Assembly: GCF_026262575.1 (NCBI RefSeq)
Contig: NZ_JAPKFL010000002.1
Location: 1 to 64,000, forward strand
From: Streptomyces marinisediminis
GTDB lineage: Bacteria; Actinomycetota; Actinomycetes; Streptomycetales; Streptomycetaceae
Direction: 5' to 3'
DNA length: 64,000 bases
The notes under the pieces are model-generated. The model was not told the origin of the DNA, searched no databases, and worked only from the letters and a program-made list of their open reading frames with translations. A program made the translations under genes and the position numbers. Shown here piece after piece: positions 9,060 to 18,849 of the stretch (positions are counted from its first letter, which is position 1; every line of letters starts with the position of its first letter).

Positions 9060-10517
9060 TCAGCCCGGAAGACCCGCGCGGACGGCGCGGGCGAACGCGT
9101 CGCCGCGCCGGCCGTAGTTCGCGAACATGTCCATCGACGCGCAGGCCGGCGCGAGCAGCACCGTGTCCCCCGGGCGGGCCAGGCCGGCCGCCGCGCGCAC
9201 CGCCGCCGCCATGGCCGCGTCGTCGGTGCGGTCCACGTCGACCACCGGGACGTGCGGTGCGTGGCGCCGCAGCGCCGCGTGGATGAGGTCGCGTTCGGCG
9301 CCGATCAGGACGACGCCGCGCAGCCGCCCGGCCGCCGCCGCGACCAGCTCGTCGAACGTGGCGCCCTTGGCCAGCCCGCCGGCGATCCACACCACCGGTT
9401 CGTAGGCGGTCAGCGAGGCCCGGGCGGCGTGCGGGTTGGTCGCCTTGGAGTCGTCGACGTAGGTGACGCCGTCGACCTCGGCCACCCGGGCGATGCGGTG
9501 CGGGTCCGGGGTGAAGGCGCGCAGCCCGTCCCGGACGGCGGCGGGCGGGACGCCGTAGGCGCGGGCCAGCGCGGCGGCGGCCAGCGCGTTGGCGATGGTG
9601 TGCGGCGCGGCGGGTCCGGCGGCGGGCGCGATGTCGCCGACGCGCGCGAGCTCCTGGGCCCGCCGCTGCCGGTCGGCCACGAACGCGCGGTCCACCAGCA
9701 GGTCGTCGACCACGCCGAGTTCGGACGGCCCCGGGGCGCCGAGCGTGAACCCGACGGCGCGGCAGCCCTCGACGACGTCGGCCTCCCGCACCAGTTCGGC
9801 GGTGGCCGGGTCGGCGGCGTTGTAGACGCAGGCGACCTCGTTCCCGGCGTAGACGCGCCCCTTGTCCGCGGCGTAGGCGGCCATGGAACCGTGCCAGTCC
9901 AGGTGGTCGGGGGCGAGGTTGAGCACGGCGGCGGAGTGGGCGCGCGGCGAGGGGGCCCAGTGGAGCTGGTAGCTGGACAGCTCGACGGCCAGCACGTCGT
10001 AGGGCTCGTGCGCATCGCCCTCGGCCGGGAGGACGACGTCGACGATCGGCGTGCCGATGTTGCCGACGGCGGCGGTGCGCAGGCCGGCGGCGGCCAGGAT
10101 GGAGGCGAGCATCCGCACGGTGGTGGTCTTGCCGTTGGTCCCGGTGACGGCGAGCCAGGGCGCGGCGCGGCCGCCGGGGGCGCCGCGCAGCCGCCAGGCC
10201 AGCTCGACGTCGCCCCACACCGGGGCCCCGGCCGCGGCGGCCGCGGCGAACAGCGGACCGTCCGGACGCCACCCGGGCGAGGTGACCACGAGGTCGGTCC
10301 CCGGGGGCAGGGTGTCGCCGTCGCCGAGCCGGACGGCGACGCCGTCGGCGGCCAGGGCGTCGGCCCGCGCCTGCTGGGCCGGGCCCGCGCCACCGTCCAC
10401 GACGGTGACCCGGGCGCCGAGCCGGGCGAGCACGCGGGCCGCGCTCACCCCGCTGACGCCGAGCCCGGCCACGGTGACGGCGCGTTCGCGCACGTCCGGC
10501 GGGGGCGGGGCGCTCAC
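9060..10517 (-). CDS. murD: MurD, UDP-MurNAc-L-Ala:D-Glu ligase (485 aa)
   Basis: Cytoplasmic ATP-dependent ligase adding D-glutamate to UDP-MurNAc-L-alanine. An N-terminal UDP-binding Rossmann domain (VTVAGLGVSGVSAARVLARLG) is followed by the central ATPase P-loop VTGTNGKTTTVRML, the NLAPDHLDWHGSM motif and the C-terminal domain beginning DPHRIARVAEVDGVTYVDDSKATNPHAA. Length is close to the family norm. The GTG start overlaps the mraY stop by 4 bp (GTGA), a translational-coupling arrangement that fixes the start. Confidence 0.97.
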   Translation of the reverse strand: MSAPPPPDVRERAVTVAGLGVSGVSAARVLARLGARVTVVDGGAGPAQQARADALAADGVAVRLGDGDTLPPGTDLVVTSPGWRPDGPLFAAAAAAGAPVWGDVELAWRLRGAPGGRAAPWLAVTGTNGKTTTVRMLASILAAAGLRTAAVGNIGTPIVDVVLPAEGDAHEPYDVLAVELSSYQLHWAPSPRAHSAAVLNLAPDHLDWHGSMAAYAADKGRVYAGNEVACVYNAADPATAELVREADVVEGCRAVGFTLGAPGPSELGVVDDLLVDRAFVADRQRRAQELARVGDIAPAAGPAAPHTIANALAAAALARAYGVPPAAVRDGLRAFTPDPHRIARVAEVDGVTYVDDSKATNPHAARASLTAYEPVVWIAGGLAKGATFDELVAAAAGRLRGVVLIGAERDLIHAALRRHAPHVPVVDVDRTDDAAMAAAVRAAAGLARPGDTVLLAPACASMDMFANYGRRGDAFARAVRAGLPG

Positions 10518-11572
10518 TTCTGCGCCGCCCAGGCCGCGTAGAAGATGCCGACGCCGACGATGGCGCACATGCCCTGCACGATCCAGAACCGGACGACGAC
10601 CAGCACCTCGCTCCAGCCCTTGAGCTCGAAGTGGTGCTGGAGCGGCGCCATCTTGAACACCCGCTTGCCCGTCAGGCGGAAGGAGCCGACCTGGATCACC
10701 ACGGACATGGTGATGAGGACGAACAGGCCGCCCAGGATGGCCAGCAGCAGCTCGGTGCGGGAGGTGATGGCCAGGCCCGCCAGGGCGCCGCCGAGGGCGA
10801 GCGAGCCGGTGTCGCCCATGAAGATCTTGGCCGGTGAGGTGTTCCACCACAGGAAGCCGAAGCAGGCGCCCATCAGGCCGGCCGCGACGACGGCCAGGTC
10901 CAGGGGGTCGCGGACCTCGAAGCAGGAGGGGCTGCCGGTGATGGCGCAGGAGTCCTGGTACTGCCAGACGCCGATGAAGGTGTAGGCGCCGAAGACCATC
11001 ACGGAGGCGCCGGTGGCCAGGCCGTCCAGACCGTCGGTGAGGTTGACGCCGTTGGACATGGCCAGGGTCATGAACAGGGCCCAGACGACGAACAGCACCG
11101 GGCCGATCTGCCAGCCGAAGTCCTCGGTGAAGGACAGCCGGTCCGAGGCCGGCGCGTTGCCGCGCAGGTCCTCGAAGTTGAGCGCCAGGACGGCGAAGGT
11201 GATGCCGACGACGAGCTGCCCGAGCATCTTGGCCTTCGCGCGCAGGCCCAGGCTCCGCTGCTTGACGATCTTGATGTAGTCGTCCAGGAAGCCGACCAGG
11301 CCCATGCCCGCCATCAGGAACAGCACCAGGACGCCGGAGATGGTGGGTTCGCTGCCGGTGAGGAGCTTGGTGAGCGCGTAGGCGATGAGCGTGGCCAGGA
11401 TGAAGGCGATGCCGCCCATCGTCGGCGTGCCGCGCTTGCTGTGGTGGTCGCGCGGCCCGTCGTCACGGATGTACTGGCCGTAGCCCTTGCGGGCGAGGAG
11501 TTTGATCAGCAGCGGGGTGCCGATCAGGGTCAGGAACAGACCGATGACCCCGGAGAAGAGGATCTGCCTCAT
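10514..11572 (-). CDS. mraY: MraY, phospho-MurNAc-pentapeptide translocase (352 aa)
   Basis: Integral membrane enzyme that transfers phospho-MurNAc-pentapeptide to undecaprenyl phosphate, giving lipid I. About ten membrane spans are predicted. Active-site motifs include GTPTMGG near the N-terminus, the LVGFLDDYIK loop, NGVNLTDGLDGLATG and the C-terminal MAPLQHHFELKGWSE loop with the family histidines. The ATG overlaps the murF stop (ATGA) and the stop overlaps the murD start, so murF-mraY-murD are tightly coupled. Confidence 0.97.
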   Translation of the reverse strand: MRQILFSGVIGLFLTLIGTPLLIKLLARKGYGQYIRDDGPRDHHSKRGTPTMGGIAFILATLIAYALTKLLTGSEPTISGVLVLFLMAGMGLVGFLDDYIKIVKQRSLGLRAKAKMLGQLVVGITFAVLALNFEDLRGNAPASDRLSFTEDFGWQIGPVLFVVWALFMTLAMSNGVNLTDGLDGLATGASVMVFGAYTFIGVWQYQDSCAITGSPSCFEVRDPLDLAVVAAGLMGACFGFLWWNTSPAKIFMGDTGSLALGGALAGLAITSRTELLLAILGGLFVLITMSVVIQVGSFRLTGKRVFKMAPLQHHFELKGWSEVLVVVRFWIVQGMCAIVGVGIFYAAWAAQK

Positions 11573-13002
11573 GACGCGGCGCCCTCGCCCTCGGTGCCGC
11601 CGGTCAGCAGCGCCTGCGCGACCTGCTCCAGACCCACCGACCGGGAAGCCTTCACCAGCACGACGTCCCCCGGGCGCAGCTCGCTGCGCAACAGGTCGAT
11701 CGCCGCCCGTGCGTCGGACACGTGCACCGACTCCTCACCCCACGAACCCTCGTTCTTGGCACCCATGTCCAGCCACGCGGCCTCCCGGCCGCCGACCGCC
11801 ACGAGCCTGCTGACGTTGAGCCGGACGGCCAGCCGTCCGACCGCGTCGTGCTCGGCGAGCGCCGACTCCCCCAGTTCGGCCATCGCACCGAGCACCGCCC
11901 ACGTCCGCCGCGGCTCTCCGTCCGCCCCTCCGCCCGCCATCGCGGCCAGTGCGCGCAGAGCGGCCCGCATGGAGTCGGGGTTCGCGTTGTACGCGTCATT
12001 GACGACGGTGACGCCGTCGGCGCGCTCGGTGACGTCCATCCGCCACTTCGAGAGCGTGCGCGCGTTGTTCAGCGCCTGTGCGATGGCGTCGGCGGGCATG
12101 CCCAGTTCGTGGGCGACGGCTGCCGCGGCGAGCGCGTTCGACACGTGGTGCTCACCGTACAGGCGCAGGGTCACGTCGCCGCACCCGGAGGGTGTGTGAA
12201 GCGTGAAGGACGGCCGCCCCAGCGCGCCCAGCCGGACGTCCTCGGCCCGCACGTCGGCGTCCGCGCACTCGCCGAACAGCACGACGCGGGCCCGGGTGCG
12301 CGCGGCCATGGCGCGCACCAGCGGGTCGTCGCCGTTGAGCACGGCGACGCCGCCGTCGGCGGCCGCCGGCAGGGACTCGACGAGTTCGCCCTTTGCCTGG
12401 GCGATCTGCTCGCGTCCGCCGAACTCCCCGATGTGCGCGGTGCCGACGTTGAGGACGAGGCCGATGCGCGGCGGGGTCAGCTCCGTGAGGTAGCGGATGT
12501 GGCCGATGCCCCGGGCGCCCATCTCCAGCACCAGGTGACGCGTGCCGGCGTCGGCGCGCAGCGCGGTCAGCGGCAGCCCGATCTCGTTGTTGAGCGAGCC
12601 GGGCGTCCACACCGTGGGCGCCAGCTCCTCCAGGAGCTGCGCCACCAGGTCCTTGGTGCTCGTCTTGCCCGAGGAGCCGGTGAGGGCGACCACGGCGGTG
12701 CCCAGCGCCGCGACCGTGTGCCGGGCCAGCGCGCCCAGCGCCCGGGTGACGTCGTCGACGACGATGGCGGGCACTCCCAGCGGGCGGGTGGCCAGCACCG
12801 CGACGGCCCCGGCGGCCACGGCCCGCTCGGCGAAGTCGTGGCCGTCGACGTTCTCACCGGCGAAGGCGGCGAACAGCGCGCCGGGGGCGGCCTGCCGGGA
12901 GTCGATCACCACCGGACCGGTCACCTCCGCCTGCGGGTCCGGTATGTCGTGGGCCCGGCCGGAGACGATGGCGGTGATCTCGGAGAGGGTCAGCGGAGTC
13001 AT
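11569..13002 (-). CDS. murF: MurF, UDP-MurNAc-tripeptide:D-Ala-D-Ala ligase (477 aa)
   Basis: Adds D-Ala-D-Ala to UDP-MurNAc-tripeptide, the last cytoplasmic precursor step. It starts MTPLTLSEITAIVSG; the N-terminal substrate domain has DSRQAAPGALFAAFAGENVDGHDF. The ATP P-loop is ALTGSSGKTSTKDL, and NEIGLPLTAL and NDAYNANPDSMRAAL are conserved. The C-terminal domain ends with VLVKASRSVGLEQVAQALL. Both ends overlap neighbours by 4 bp (murE stop with murF start, murF stop with mraY start). Confidence 0.97.
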   Translation of the reverse strand: MTPLTLSEITAIVSGRAHDIPDPQAEVTGPVVIDSRQAAPGALFAAFAGENVDGHDFAERAVAAGAVAVLATRPLGVPAIVVDDVTRALGALARHTVAALGTAVVALTGSSGKTSTKDLVAQLLEELAPTVWTPGSLNNEIGLPLTALRADAGTRHLVLEMGARGIGHIRYLTELTPPRIGLVLNVGTAHIGEFGGREQIAQAKGELVESLPAAADGGVAVLNGDDPLVRAMAARTRARVVLFGECADADVRAEDVRLGALGRPSFTLHTPSGCGDVTLRLYGEHHVSNALAAAAVAHELGMPADAIAQALNNARTLSKWRMDVTERADGVTVVNDAYNANPDSMRAALRALAAMAGGGADGEPRRTWAVLGAMAELGESALAEHDAVGRLAVRLNVSRLVAVGGREAAWLDMGAKNEGSWGEESVHVSDARAAIDLLRSELRPGDVVLVKASRSVGLEQVAQALLTGGTEGEGAAS

Positions 13003-14744
13003 CGGGCGGGCTGCTCCTCGCCGGGCAGGCCCTGCTCCCGGGCGGCCCGGGCCTGGCGGGCCAGCCGCTCCTCGATCGCCGCCCGCAGCTCGACCCGGTC
13101 GTCGAAGGAGCGGACGACGCCGGCGACGTCCTGGCCCACCTCGTGGCCCTTGCCGGCGACGATCACCGCGTCCCCGGGTTCGGCGCGGGCCACGGCGGCG
13201 GCGATGGCCGCCGCGCGGTCCTCCTCCAGCAGCACGGTGCCGCGCTCGTAGGTGGGCACCTCGGCGGCCCCGGCGAGCATCGCGGCCAGGATGGCCAGGG
13301 GGTCCTCCGAGCGCGGGTTGTCGGAGGTCAGCACGGCGGTGTCGGCCAGCCGGGCCAGCGCCGCGCCCATCGGGCCGCGCTTGTAGGGGTCGCGGTCGCC
13401 GCCGCAGCCGAGCACGGCGTGCACCTTGCCGTCGGTGACCCGGCGCAGCGCGCGCAGCACGGATTCGACGGCGTCGGGCTTGTGGGCGTAGTCCACGACG
13501 GCCAGGTAGGGCTGGCCCGCGTCCACCCGCTCCAGGCGGCCGGGCACGCCGGGGATCGCGGCGACGCCGTCGGCGGCGGTCTGCGCGTCCACGCCCGCGG
13601 TGACCAGGGCGGCGATGGCGCCGAGCGCGTTGGAGACGTTGAACGGGCCGGGCAGCGGAGCCGCGGCCCGCACGCTCTGGCCGCCGGGCCCGTCCACGGT
13701 GAAGACGGAACCCAGCGGGCCGACCTCGACGTCGCGGGCCCGCCAGTGCGCGTCCGGGTGGCCCTCGGCGGAGTAGGTGGTGATGGGCACCCCGGCCTCG
13801 CGGACCAGGCGCTGCCCGTACTCGTCGTCGAGGTTGACCACGCCGGCGCGGGAGCGGGCGGGGGTGAAGAGCTGCGCCTTGGCCTGGAAGTAGTCCTCCA
13901 TGTCGGTGTGGAAGTCCAGGTGCTCCGGGCTGAGGTTGGTGAAGACGGCGACGTCGAAGACGCAGCCGTCGACCCGGCCCATCACCAGCGCGTGGCTGGA
14001 GACCTCCATGGTGACCGAGGTGACGCGGCGTTCGCGCATCACCCCGAACAGGGCCTGCAGCTCGGTGGCCTCCGGCGTGGTGCGCTGGGCCTTGAGCCGC
14101 TCGTCGCCGATGCGCGACTCGACCGTGCCGATGAGCCCGGTGAGCTGCCCCTCCTTCGCGGCCGCGCGCAGCCCGCCGTCCACCAGGTAGGCGGTGGTGG
14201 TCTTGCCGGAGGTGCCGGTGATGCCGATCTGGAGCAGGTCCTGGCCCGGGTCGCCGTAGATCGTGGCGGCGAGCCGGCCCATGTGGCGCCGCGGATCGGC
14301 GACGGTCAGCACCGCGAGGCCGGCCTCCTGGCAGCGCGCGGCACCGGCCGGGTCCACCAGCGCGGCGACGGCGCCCCGGGAGGCGGCCTGGGCGGCGAAG
14401 TCGGCGCCGTGGAAGCGGGCGCCCGGCAGGGCCGCGTAGACGTCACCCGGCTGGACGGCCCGGGAGTCGTGCGTGATGCCGGTGACGGCCGGGTTGCCCG
14501 CGGGCTCGGCGGCCGGCGCGGACGCGGGCCCCGCCGGCGTGACGCCCAGCGACCGGGCCAGCTCCGCCAGCTCGACGGGGCGCACGCCGGTGGGGCGGGG
14601 CGGGGAGGTCGGGGTCTGATCAGCTTGTGGCACGGCGGTGAGATTACCGGGCTCGGCGGCGGTGCCGCGAAGCGAGGGGCCGGGCCGGGCAGCCGGGTCG
14701 GCGGAGGCCGACCGGTTCCCGGGGTCGCCGGTGATGGTGGTCAC
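12999..14744 (-). CDS. murE: MurE, UDP-MurNAc-L-Ala-D-Glu:diaminopimelate ligase (581 aa)
   Basis: Adds diaminopimelate (LL-DAP in Streptomyces) to UDP-MurNAc-dipeptide. The P-loop is GITGTSGKTTTAYLVDGGLRA; NLSPEHLDFHTDMEDYFQAKAQLF follows. The amino-acid-specificity motif is TSDNPRSEDP, the DNPR form of DAP-adding enzymes rather than the lysine type. I chose the GTG at 14744 (VTTITGDPG), which gives a roughly 55-residue Pro/Gly-rich N-terminal extension before the core; the Shine-Dalgarno is weak, so a start further downstream is possible. It is separated from ftsI by 137 bp. Confidence 0.95.
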   Translation of the reverse strand: MTTITGDPGNRSASADPAARPGPSLRGTAAEPGNLTAVPQADQTPTSPPRPTGVRPVELAELARSLGVTPAGPASAPAAEPAGNPAVTGITHDSRAVQPGDVYAALPGARFHGADFAAQAASRGAVAALVDPAGAARCQEAGLAVLTVADPRRHMGRLAATIYGDPGQDLLQIGITGTSGKTTTAYLVDGGLRAAAKEGQLTGLIGTVESRIGDERLKAQRTTPEATELQALFGVMRERRVTSVTMEVSSHALVMGRVDGCVFDVAVFTNLSPEHLDFHTDMEDYFQAKAQLFTPARSRAGVVNLDDEYGQRLVREAGVPITTYSAEGHPDAHWRARDVEVGPLGSVFTVDGPGGQSVRAAAPLPGPFNVSNALGAIAALVTAGVDAQTAADGVAAIPGVPGRLERVDAGQPYLAVVDYAHKPDAVESVLRALRRVTDGKVHAVLGCGGDRDPYKRGPMGAALARLADTAVLTSDNPRSEDPLAILAAMLAGAAEVPTYERGTVLLEEDRAAAIAAAVARAEPGDAVIVAGKGHEVGQDVAGVVRSFDDRVELRAAIEERLARQARAAREQGLPGEEQPAR

Positions 14745-14881
14745 GTGGGGGATCTTTCGTTCGCTCGTCCGGGGTACGGCCGCCTCGGCCCGGTGCTCGG
14801 GCCGGACGTCCGGTGCGGTGGGGGTGCGGCGGTCCGGCCGCGGGGGCCGGCGCGTGCGGGGGCTCGGTCGTGGGGGGCCGG

Positions 14882-17056
14882 TCACTCGTCGGGGCCGTCG
14901 GCTGCCTCTTCCCCTTCCTTCGCCTTCTCCTCGGCGTCCGGCGTGAAGGTGGTGGGCAGGCCGGGCGAGGGGTCGCCGGTGGGCGGCACCTGGAGGGTCT
15001 TGAGCGTGAACCGCATGACCTCCTGGAAGACCGGCCCGCACACCTCGCTGCCGTGGTAGCCGCCCTTGGTCGGGTTCTGCACCGCGCAGTAGACGGTGAC
15101 CTCCGGCCGGTCGGCGGGGGCGAACCCGGCGAAGGAGGCGGTGTAGCCGTTGTAGCGGCCGGTCTTGGGGTCGACCCGGTTGGAGGTGCCCGTCTTGCCG
15201 CCCACCCGGTAGCCGGGGACGGCGGCGGGGGCTCCGGTGCCCCACTCGTCGGTGACGACCTCCTCCAGCATGAGCCCGAGCTGCTCGGCGGTCCGCGCGC
15301 TGACCACCCGCCGGCTCTCGGGCTCGGGCGCCGCGCGGTAGCGGCCGTCGGGCCCGACGGTGCCGCGCACCAGGCTGGGGGCGACCCGCACGCCGCCGTT
15401 GGCGATCGTGGAGTACACCGAGGCCGCCTGCAGCGCGTTGACCGACAGGCCCTGGCCGAAGGGGATGGTGTGCTGCTGCGCGGCGTTCCAGTCCTGCGGC
15501 GGCGCGAGCAGCCCGGCGGTCTCGCCGGGGAAGTCCAGGCCCGTCGGACGCCCGACGCCGAACGCGGTGAGGTAGTCGTGCAGCACCGTGTTCGCCTCGG
15601 CCTGCGTCTCCCCCAGCCGTTCGGCGGCCAGGATGGTGCCGATGTTGCTGGACTTGGCGAGCACGCCGGTCAGGGTCAGGTAGTAGGTGTCGTGGTCGTG
15701 GTCGTCGGCGAACTGGCGGCCGGCGCGCGGCAGCCGGTTGGGCACGACGACGTGGGTGTCGGGGCGGGCGGCGTCCTCTTCCAGCACGGCGGCCATCGTC
15801 ATCAGCTTGGCGGTGGACCCGGGTTCGTAGACGTCCTGGAGCGCGGGGTTGCCGAGGTTGTCCTCGGTGAGGGTGGACAGGTCGTTGGGGTCGTAGCCCG
15901 GCGCGTTGGCCATGGCCAGGATCTCGCCGGTGCGGACGTGCTGCACGATGACGTACCCGTCGTCGGCCCGGGAGGCCTCGACCTGCTCGGTGATGGCGCG
16001 CTGGGCGGCCCACTGGATGTCCCGGTCGAGGGTCAGCTCCACGTCGGTGCCGGGCGTGGCGGGCTGCTCCTGCCCGCCGGCGGTGGGCACGCGGCGGCCC
16101 GCGGACTGGGCGTAGGTGGCCTTGCCGTCCGTCCCGGCCAGCGTCTGTTCGAGCTGGGCCTCCAGGCCGCCGCCGCCCTTGCCGTCTGCGGTGACGAAGC
16201 CGAGCACGCCGGAGGCGAGGGTGTCGCCGGGGTAGACGCGCTTGGACCGCGGCTCGGCGTAGACGCCCGCCAGCACGTTGGTGCCCTCGCCGTCGTCCGC
16301 CTTCTCGGCCAGCGTCCGCTTCAGGTCCCTGATCTGGCGCCAGACCTGGGGCGACTGCTGCCGGGCGAGGCGCACGTAGCGCGGGGCGGGCGGGTCGGTC
16401 AGGCGGCGCTCCAGCTCGGCCGGGTCCTCGCCCAGTATCGGGCCGAGCAGGGCGGCCGCCCGCCGGGGGGCGTCGGCCGCGTCGGCCTGCTCCGGCCGGA
16501 AGAGGAAGGGGTCGGCGGTGATGTCGTAGGCGTCGACCGTGGTGGCCAGCTCGCGCCCCGCCCGGTCGGTGACCGTGCCGCGCTCGGCGGCCAGCGGGAC
16601 GGTGACGTAGCGGTTGACGTTGGCCGCCTGGGCGAAGCCGCCGGCCTCGACGGCCTGCACCTGGAGCAGCCGCACGGTGAACGCGAGCAGCACCAGGGTG
16701 ATGGCGACGGACAGCAGGCGCAGGCGCGGGCGGGCGGCGGCCAGCCGCACGGTGCGCGGGGCGCGCGGGCGCGGACCGGCGGCCGGACGCGGCGGCCGGC
16801 GCCCGGGGGCGCGCTCCCCGGTACGCCGGGCCCGCTCGCGGACGGGGCGCTCGCGCGACGACCGCTCGTCGGCCGACCGTTCACGGCGGGGCGGTTCGCG
16901 GCGGGGCGGTTCGCGGCGGGGGGCCCGTTCGCGCGGCACGGCGCGGTCGGCGGGGCGCGGGCCGCTGCCGCGCGCGGAGCGGGCCGGGCGCGGGACGCGG
17001 CGGGGCGGCTTGCCCGACCCGCCGGACTGCCGCCCGCCCGGGTCCCGCGGGCTCAC
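14882..17056 (-). CDS. ftsI: FtsI / PBP3, septal class B transpeptidase (724 aa)
   Basis: Penicillin-binding protein that crosslinks septal peptidoglycan with FtsW. A long basic, Arg/Pro-rich cytoplasmic N-terminus (about 120 residues, with repeated PPRRE units) precedes one membrane span (LRLLSVAITLVLLAFTVRLLQ). The dimerisation domain has AAERGTVTDRAGRELATTVDAYDITADP. The transpeptidase motifs are SxxK in EPGSTAKLMTMAAVLE, SxN in AKSSNIGTI and KTG in VGGKTGTSNRVD. The start is one of two adjacent GTG codons (17056 or 17059); neither has a strong Shine-Dalgarno. The acidic tail (EEKAKEGEEAADGPDE) looks disordered. Confidence 0.95.
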   Translation of the reverse strand: MSPRDPGGRQSGGSGKPPRRVPRPARSARGSGPRPADRAVPRERAPRREPPRREPPRRERSADERSSRERPVRERARRTGERAPGRRPPRPAAGPRPRAPRTVRLAAARPRLRLLSVAITLVLLAFTVRLLQVQAVEAGGFAQAANVNRYVTVPLAAERGTVTDRAGRELATTVDAYDITADPFLFRPEQADAADAPRRAAALLGPILGEDPAELERRLTDPPAPRYVRLARQQSPQVWRQIRDLKRTLAEKADDGEGTNVLAGVYAEPRSKRVYPGDTLASGVLGFVTADGKGGGGLEAQLEQTLAGTDGKATYAQSAGRRVPTAGGQEQPATPGTDVELTLDRDIQWAAQRAITEQVEASRADDGYVIVQHVRTGEILAMANAPGYDPNDLSTLTEDNLGNPALQDVYEPGSTAKLMTMAAVLEEDAARPDTHVVVPNRLPRAGRQFADDHDHDTYYLTLTGVLAKSSNIGTILAAERLGETQAEANTVLHDYLTAFGVGRPTGLDFPGETAGLLAPPQDWNAAQQHTIPFGQGLSVNALQAASVYSTIANGGVRVAPSLVRGTVGPDGRYRAAPEPESRRVVSARTAEQLGLMLEEVVTDEWGTGAPAAVPGYRVGGKTGTSNRVDPKTGRYNGYTASFAGFAPADRPEVTVYCAVQNPTKGGYHGSEVCGPVFQEVMRFTLKTLQVPPTGDPSPGLPTTFTPDAEEKAKEGEEAADGPDE

Positions 17057-17111
17057 CACGCCGCCACCGCCGTGCGCGGGGCGGACGCGTCGTGGACGGC
17101 ACGCACTCCGG

Positions 17112-17498
17112 TCACCTCCCGGGTTCCTCTGGAGCGGGCGAGGGGACGCCCCGGACGGTGCCATCGGGGCCGAGGAACACGGGCGCGCCGCCGGGCACCA
17201 GACCGAGTTCGCGGGCCCGCCGGTCCAGCGCGCCGGGCGCGGAGTGGCTGTCCACGTCCTGCTGGAGCGCCTGTTCCTCGTCCTTGAGCTCCTTGGTCTG
17301 CTGCTTGAGCCTGCTCAGCTCGAAGGAGCCCTCGTTGACGGCGGCGTTGAGCAGCAGCAGCGCCAGCAGGCCGGAGCCGAGCAGGACGACGACGAGGAGC
17401 ACGAACGGGGCGCGGGCGGCGGTGGACCCGCCCAGGCCCGCCGGACGGGCCGGGGCCGGCCGGCGGCGCTGCGGGGTGCGCGTGTTCCGTGCGCTCAC
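17112..17498 (-). CDS. ftsL: FtsL-like septum formation initiator (128 aa)
   Basis: Short bitopic divisome protein. A basic N-terminal tail ([14 protein letters not shown]), one membrane span ([20 protein letters not shown]) and a leucine-zipper-like coiled coil ([41 protein letters not shown]) are visible. The family is defined by shape and position more than by sequence; the rsmH-ftsL-ftsI order supports the call. The GTG start overlaps the rsmH stop by 4 bp, coupling the two. In Streptomyces ftsL mutants are viable but do not complete sporulation septa. Confidence 0.85.
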   Translation of the reverse strand: MSARNTRTPQRRRPAPARPAGLGGSTAARAPFVLLVVVLLGSGLLALLLLNAAVNEGSFELSRLKQQTKELKDEEQALQQDVDSHSAPGALDRRARELGLVPGGAPVFLGPDGTVRGVPSPAPEEPGR

Positions 17499-18463
17499 GC
17501 GGGCACCACCTCCCGGACGCGGCGGGCACCGCGCAGCCGGGCCGGTGCGGCACGCCGGTTGCGGGCGACCTCTTCCTCGGTGGGCAGTTCGGCGCCGCGG
17601 GTGAGCAGCTCCAGCCGGGGCTGGTAGCGCTCGGGGACGACGGGCAGTCCGGGCGGCGCCGTGCTGCTCGCCCCGGCCGCCAGCACCTGCTTGACCAGGC
17701 GGTCCTCCAGCGAGTGGTAGGACAGCACGGCGATCCGGCCGTCCACGGCGAGGGCGTCCACCGCGGCGGGCACCGCCCGCTGGAGCACCGACAGCTCGCC
17801 GTTGACCTCGATGCGCAGCGCCTGGAAGGTGCGCTTGGCCGGGTTGCCGCCGGTGCGCTTGGCGGCCTGCGGCAGCGCGTCGCGGATGAGCTCCACCAGC
17901 CGTGCGCTGCGGTCGAAGGGGGTGTGCTCGCGCTCGCGCACCACGGCCTCGACGATGCGCCGGGCCTGCTTCTCCTCGCCGTACGTCCGCAGGATGCGCA
18001 CGAGCTCGCCCGGGGGGTAGGTGTTGAGCACCTCGGCCGCGGAGACGCCGCGCGTCTGGTCCATGCGCATGTCCAGCGGGGCGTCCTGGGCGTAGGCGAA
18101 GCCGCGCTCGGCCTCGTCGAGCTGCATGGAGGACACGCCCAGGTCGAACAGCACCCCCTGGACGCGCGGGATGCCCAGGTCGTCGAGCACCTCGGGCAGT
18201 TCGTCGTAGACGGCGTGCACCAGCGTGGCCCGCTCGCCGAACCGGGCCAGCCGCTGACCGGCCAGCCGCAGCGCGGCCCGGTCGCGGTCGAGCCCGACGA
18301 GGTGCGCGTCGGGGAAGGCGTCCAGCAGGGCCTCGCTGTGCCCGCCCAGACCGAGCGTGCAGTCCACGACGACCGCGCCGGGGCGGGTCAGGGCCGGGCG
18401 CAGCAGCTCCAGGCAGCGCTGGAGCATGACGGGAACGTGCCGCTCGTCGCTGCTGCTCGTCAT
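17495..18463 (-). CDS. rsmH: RsmH, 16S rRNA m4C1402 methyltransferase (322 aa)
   Basis: SAM-dependent N4-methylation of C1402 in the 16S rRNA decoding centre (MraW family). The N-terminal [15 protein letters not shown] is diagnostic. The SAM site is [30 protein letters not shown]; the [30 protein letters not shown] block and [13 protein letters not shown] and [13 protein letters not shown] ([12 protein letters not shown]) motifs follow. The ATG at 18463 has AGAGGG just upstream. It is the first gene of the dcw cluster here: no mraZ precedes it. Confidence 0.96.
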   Translation of the reverse strand: MTSSSDERHVPVMLQRCLELLRPALTRPGAVVVDCTLGLGGHSEALLDAFPDAHLVGLDRDRAALRLAGQRLARFGERATLVHAVYDELPEVLDDLGIPRVQGVLFDLGVSSMQLDEAERGFAYAQDAPLDMRMDQTRGVSAAEVLNTYPPGELVRILRTYGEEKQARRIVEAVVREREHTPFDRSARLVELIRDALPQAAKRTGGNPAKRTFQALRIEVNGELSVLQRAVPAAVDALAVDGRIAVLSYHSLEDRLVKQVLAAGASSTAPPGLPVVPERYQPRLELLTRGAELPTEEEVARNRRAAPARLRGARRVREVVPA

Positions 18464-18610
18464 GCGCCCTCTCACAGATCCGGCCGGGCCCGGGCCGGGC
18501 CTCGGGCTTGGGGCCGCTAGGCGGTGTCCGGACCGCGCGGCGGAGCCGGTGGGGGTACCGGGCCGGTTCGGGGGCCGGGGTGTGCCCGCCGCGGCTCCCC
18601 TACCGGCGTC

Positions 18611-18638
18611 ACTCTAGTCCAGAGGTCGGCTCGGTCAA
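18611..18638 (-). promoter_or_regulatory. sigma-70/HrdB promoter of the dcw cluster
   Basis: Minus strand: TTGACC (18633-18638), a 16-nt spacer and TAGAGT (18611-18616), a near-consensus vegetative promoter about 150 nt upstream of the rsmH start. The remaining spacer to the carbonic anhydrase gene (18464-18849) holds no gene I can support. Confidence 0.65.
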
Positions 18639-18849
18639 TCAACCCCCGAGGGCGCGTCCTGGGGGCGTCGCCGGTGCGGGGGGCGCCCGGGGCCCGGTGG
18701 CGCGCACCCGCGTCCGGCGTGCGCCACCGCACGGCACCGGGCGACCCCTGTGGGTTACCTCACAGGCGCGTTCCGGCCCATCCGTTTCCTGCCCGAACGC
18801 CCGACTCACCGGCGCGCCGGAGCGGCGTGGGCGGGCTACCGTCGTCCTC

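Noticed and set aside
13143..15059. Long plus-strand open frame across murE/ftsI
   Set aside because: Antisense to two well-defined cell-wall genes, with low-complexity His/Gly/Arg composition.
18464..18849. mraZ upstream of rsmH
   Set aside because: No frame encoding the MraZ/AbrB-like domain is present; the spacer has only a promoter.
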